Origin: Coccinella septempunctata
Taxonomy: Eukaryota; Arthropoda; Insecta; Coleoptera; Coccinellidae
Direction: 5' to 3'
Assembly (NCBI RefSeq): GCF_907165205.1
Contig: NC_058190.1
Location: forward strand, 36,979,345-37,043,344
Length of the DNA stretch: 64,000 nt
Part shown: in pieces, positions 59,950-64,000 of the stretch
How positions within the stretch are numbered: position 1 is the first letter of the stretch
How the letters are laid out: every line of letters begins with the position of its first letter
Position numbers and translations under genes: made by a program
The notes under the pieces: model-generated
Seen by the model: the letters and a program-made list of their open reading frames with translations, nothing else
Told to the model about the DNA's origin: nothing
Database searches by the model: none

Positions 59950-62900
59950 TTATTCGCACATATCATTTACCATTTTTTGCATTTCTATGTCATTATCCAG
60001 TTCGTTATTTTGAATTCCAGTTTTTTCTGTAGGACTGCTATTAGTTGGCGTTGCATCACCATCTTCGTCTTCTTTCGAACAAGTAGGGGGTTTCAATTTC
60101 ATAAGTTGTTCCTTTAACTGTTGCACCACTTTCTTGAATTGGTCCAGATTGTAGAATGATGTTCTTTTGCTGGTTCTAGAAACTTTTTTCTCTACCGCTT
60201 CATTTTCAAATTCCTTAACCCATCCATCGACCTGTTCTATAATCTCGAATCTTTTCAAATAAAAATGCGTCAGAATTATTTCCGCAAAACAAGGACATGG
60301 GTTCATTATTTGCTCCAACATAGCCCATCTGACCGTGGCTTGACAAATTGTTGCGTTATATTCCCTACTACTCTGATTACCAGCAGGCGTCCCCCTCGAT
60401 CTTTCATAACCTGGCTCATTGAAATATGGTTCCGGTACCAGAATTAAACTTTGTATTGAAACTAAAACTTGTAAAAAACTAGAAGTCTGTACATTCCACT
60501 TTTCTTCTGGCCTGCCATGCCATGTGTTCAGAACCGATAGACACACTTTACCATCATTATATAAATTTGGATTGAATCTAACACTATGGTGTCCTGTAGT
60601 TTCTAAATTGATCATCATAGGTGATATAGGATAATCGTGTGGGAAGAATACATCTAGTTCGAAGCATCCATTCGCATAAGGTGTGTCAGCAGGTCCGGTA
60701 ATGAGCACTTTCATTACATCTAACCTAGAAGTGTCGTACCTAACAAATACAGAACTACTATAACTTAGTGGGAGACTGCTTGAGAGAGTAACTGTCTCTT
60801 GTGCAATTCTTTTCACTCGGGCTGGATGGGACTGTTCACTAGTTGCTTTAGCGTTACTTTCAAAGTGATGTGATATAACAAATTTTATACCGCCCTCCGG
60901 AAGATCCATTATCATTTCATATGAACCTGCAATTTGAAAATTAACGATATTAGTGAAAGATAACATGAAAAAAAAAAAAAAAAATTGAATCACTTTCTTA
61001 ACTAATTACCAGAAAATGCTCCATTTCTTTGCCTTAAATTCCTTAAATGAAAATTGTATGAATGTTATTCCTTACCGAATTGTAATTTTTTCATGATGCT
61101 GATGTACTGTTCTTCTAATGATGAAAAGGTTATCTTATCCATGCCAACGCCTCCTTCGTTTTCATGATCTGAATCTACTAAGCCACTGGTGATTTTCGAT
61201 ACTAATGTCGCAGAATCCTGTATATCTGGCATCAGATTCGCCAATCCCTCGTCCTGCTCCACATCTTCTAACTTTACGCCTAATTTTGATTTCGAAGTAG
61301 TCTTTGTGTTGAGCCTGAAATGCACAAACTGTATAGCTACAATCTAGAGAAATTTTGGGACAAACACTTTGCAGAGATACTGTGTAACACAGATCCGGAA
61401 TAGAGATCACGGACCACAGGTTGCTCTACCAAATCTCGAGTTGATCCGACGAATGTAAGTGGGTCAAAATTATATATGTAGAAATAGTATTTAATCGAGG
61501 AATTGACATAATATTGTTCTATAAATGAGCAAACATATTGATGTTACAAATGTGATTTTTCAAAACTTACAACTTCGAAGTATAGGTGTCCACACAATTC
61601 TTCATATTTTTCAATAATGAACTAATAGATGGTTGATTCCCCATACTCTTCTGCGGCAGTAACAGGTCCAGTAGTTGAGAACTGACCGCAATGGCTCTGA
61701 GCAACAGAAGTACGGCTTTATAGAGTGGAATGTGGCGTGCCATATCCAATACTGAAACATAAATACATATTTTTAGCTAATGCTGAAGATTGAATATGAG
61801 AAGTGTTACCTGAATCATTTCTAAGATAGGAACTCAAAACTGGAAGTAGACAACTATTTAACAGCAGATCGTGAAAAGAGATAGGTAACACTTCTCCGGA
61901 AAGCTCATCGGCAGCTTCTCCATTTGGATTGATGTAACTTGCAAGAACCTGGAGGAGAATGGTCACATGCTCTTCTTCACTTTTCTGTTTCATGAGGGCT
62001 TGTTCAACATTCCAACTTTGCTGAGTCGATCCAGTTCCATAACCAGTTCCTGCAAACATAAAATAACTGGATTATATTCTCAATTATACAGGATGTCCTG
62101 GCACTACGTGACTATGGTACACCCATAATTCAGTTTTTTTGATTTAGGTAATTTTTTGAGTTTGAGTCAATATACGGAGTGATAATTTGTACGCAACACT
62201 TTCTCCATAAGTCTTCAGGACCGCCTGGAACTGACTGATCCTAGAATTTCATGACAGGAAACTTATTTTTTGATTGAATATAAATATCGGAGAAATTCCT
62301 TTATTTATGTATTTCTTCATCAATTCTGCAAAAACAGGTATACCAGTGCAACATCGAAAAAATTCACTGTTTTCCGAATTACATTTATATGATTCAACAA
62401 TTTTTTCACCCTAAAGATTCATTATATTCATTGGAAAAACCACAACAAAATTTTTTTTTACACTTATCGCTGCCATAGAATGTGCTCAATATGATTTCCA
62501 TCAGTTTTCTGGGTTTTTGTTAGCAACTATTAATGTACAGGGTGGGCAAAATTTGTTGTCTACTGAGGGGATCTCGAGAACTATAGCAGCTAGAAGAAAA
62601 TGGATGACACATTCTCGAGCTCTTTTTTCCTGACTAATCCAAATCTGAAAGCAAAACCGGCCTATCATTCCTAGATTTTGAGTTATAAACACAAATTGAG
62701 ATTTTGACGATTATGACGAAAAGTTGTCATAACTTTTTTGTCTTTGAAGTTACAGATCTGAAACTTGAACCTTTTCAGGCACTTTCATACGTAGAATCTA
62801 CTGACAAAAGATTTTTTCAAATTCAAAAATTACAATTTCAATGAAAGTTCGAATTTAAGAAAACGAAAGTTCGCCTAATGCTTCAAAATGAGAAAATATT

Positions 62901-63932
62901 TCTAGCTCGTCAGTGGATTCTACGTAAACAAGTGTCTGCAGAAGTTTCAAGTTTCACATCTGTAACTTCAAAGACAAAAAAGTTATGAGAACTTTTCGAA
63001 ATAGTCAAAATCTAATTTTTTGCAAATAACTCAAAAACGAACAATCGTAGGAGGCTACAGTTTTTACCATTCTCTGTTTCTCTTAAAAAGAGCTAAGAAA
63101 TGTGTCATCAGTTTTCTTCTAGCTGCTATAGTTCTCGAGGTCCCCCCAGTGGACAACGAATTTTGCCCACCCTGTACATTCTGTATAGTTACTTGTACCT
63201 GTAACTTTGATGAGGTCTATACCACTTCTGTCAGCATTTTTATATTTATATCATATAATAACGATGATATATTTATATCATATAATATATCATCGTTATT
63301 ATATGATATAAAGACCTACAGCAAAAATTAGAAATATTTCGAACTTCTCAGTCGATTAGGTTTCACACATTGATGAAAATTCGTGGTGAGAATCATTTCC
63401 GAAAGAAAGAGCTAGGAAATATTGCTTTCTAACCTGGGAATTTCCATTTTATTTAGATTTAATCTAGTAATTTCGTCATGAAAGTAATGTAGTCACTTAA
63501 GTCTTTGGGGTATGTAATTGTTATTTAAACGAAAGAATTTTTTCCATTGTGTACTACTCAACTTAACTGTTTTGATTGTAACTTTTGTTGTTAATGATAT
63601 TGATATTGCGTTTCTACTTATTTCATAGCATCAAATGATATTGCTTTCTTCATATTTGAAACGTCGCCTAACGATTGATGCTTTTTATTTGTTCCTTTGG
63701 ATGAAATTGCATTTTCTGATTGAGGAACTAAAATTCAACACGGATATTCAATGAAATGTTCTGCTAGTTGCATGATTCACTTAGACATCAAGTAATGGTG
63801 CTGAAAAAATTAGACTTGCGGAAAAATTGGCATCCTCACCTTTAGCCCAGTAAAGTTGGGACCTCTCTTCCTTAGAAATTGCTTCCGATCCGCTTTCTTT
63901 ATCGTCTGCGGGAGTCATATGCGTAAAGATTC
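59950..63932 (-). CDS. Bruce: BRUCE/BIRC6 C-terminal part (UBC domain), gene truncated by window
   Basis: BRUCE is a giant inhibitor-of-apoptosis protein that is also a ubiquitin-conjugating enzyme. Exons read 5' to 3': 63840-63932, 61810-62049, 61571-61751, 61076-61314, 59950-60926, with matching GT-AG sites and phases, ~576 residues. The first pieces carry SKEERSQLYWAKG, then TGYGTGSTQQSWNVEQALMK and RNDSVLDMARHIPLYKA, typical of BIRC6 just before the E2 region. The last exon holds the entire UBC fold: FELDVFFPHDYPISPMMI, then YNDGKVCLSVLNTWHGRPEE with the catalytic Cys codon at 60541-60543, then EPYFNEPGYERSRGT. A charged tail follows. The N-terminal BIR domain and several thousand residues lie beyond 64000. 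The upstream limit at 63932 is an exon acceptor, not the gene start. Confidence 0.95.
62536..63176. mobile_element. Family B complete palindrome in BRUCE intron
   Basis: The left tip ACAGGGTGGGCAAAATTTGT and right tip ACGAATTTTGCCCACCCTGT are flanked by TA. The two ~320 bp halves are mirror images throughout, sharing AACTATAGCAGCTAGAAGAA, AAGTTACAGATCTGAAACTT and GTAGAATC(T/C)ACTGA. The two ORFs here are mirror translations (LLAAIVLE(I/V)PSVDN type). Younger-looking than the other copies. Confidence 0.85.
63240..63315. repeat. AT-rich perfect inverted repeat
   Basis: ATATCATATAATAACGATGA and its reverse complement TCATCGTTATTATATGATAT face each other across ~20 bases. The segment could fold as a cruciform or be a mutational hairpin. 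It lies in the BRUCE intron. Confidence 0.7.
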
Positions 63933-64000
63933 CTAAACATACAAGTATCAAATGGACAACGCCACTACTGATACTCATTCTCCTGAGTAATCGACCATCA

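Noticed and set aside
62501..63331. Paired ORFs with FLLAAIVLE
   Set aside because: Mirror translations of the palindromic family B element; not BRUCE exons because the phase and family sequence do not fit.

Overview
The window reads as AT-rich nuclear DNA from an insect, most likely a beetle, although the species cannot be fixed from sequence alone. It has spliced genes with GT/AG introns, insect-type orthologues (ceramide transfer protein, TER94/VCP, BRUCE/BIRC6), mariner and Tc1 relics, and a dense load of palindromic non-autonomous transposons. No bacterial operons, CRISPR arrays, rRNAs or convincing tRNAs were seen.

Layout. 1-33.2 kb is a gene-poor block made almost entirely of transposon debris. 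It holds several copies of a ~690 bp inverted-repeat family with ends ACAGGGTGAGTCTTTGACTC, palindromic TA-target elements, two unrelated families with ends like AGATTCGGGTGACTTGGGAC and AGTAGGGGAGACT, a 650 bp hAT-type element with a perfect 8-bp target duplication, LINE and Tc1 fragments, and a 4,236 bp Mutator-like foldback element at 17400-21635. That element has a perfect 9-bp duplication (TACAAAAAG), kilobase-scale inverted arms built of repeats, and a broken ubiquitin-protease-like reading frame in its middle.

33.2-52.6 kb holds the ceramide transfer protein gene on + (nine coding exons, 557 codons, PH + FFAT + START). Its large introns are crammed with nested elements. One is a nearly full-length mariner that ends only ~47 bp before the exon 5 splice acceptor. 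53.0-58.5 kb holds a complete TER94/VCP gene on - (ten coding exons, 809 codons, CDC48-N plus two AAA+ rings), convergent with CERT. 59.9-63.9 kb holds the 3' five exons of BRUCE/BIRC6 on -, including the whole UBC domain; the rest of that very large gene lies beyond the right edge.

The three genes are housekeeping genes: ER-to-Golgi ceramide transport, the ubiquitin-selective segregase, and a giant anti-apoptotic E2/E3. TER94 and BRUCE both act in ubiquitin pathways, but their adjacency is probably chance. All exon limits come from reading splice sites and matching remembered family features, not from transcripts.
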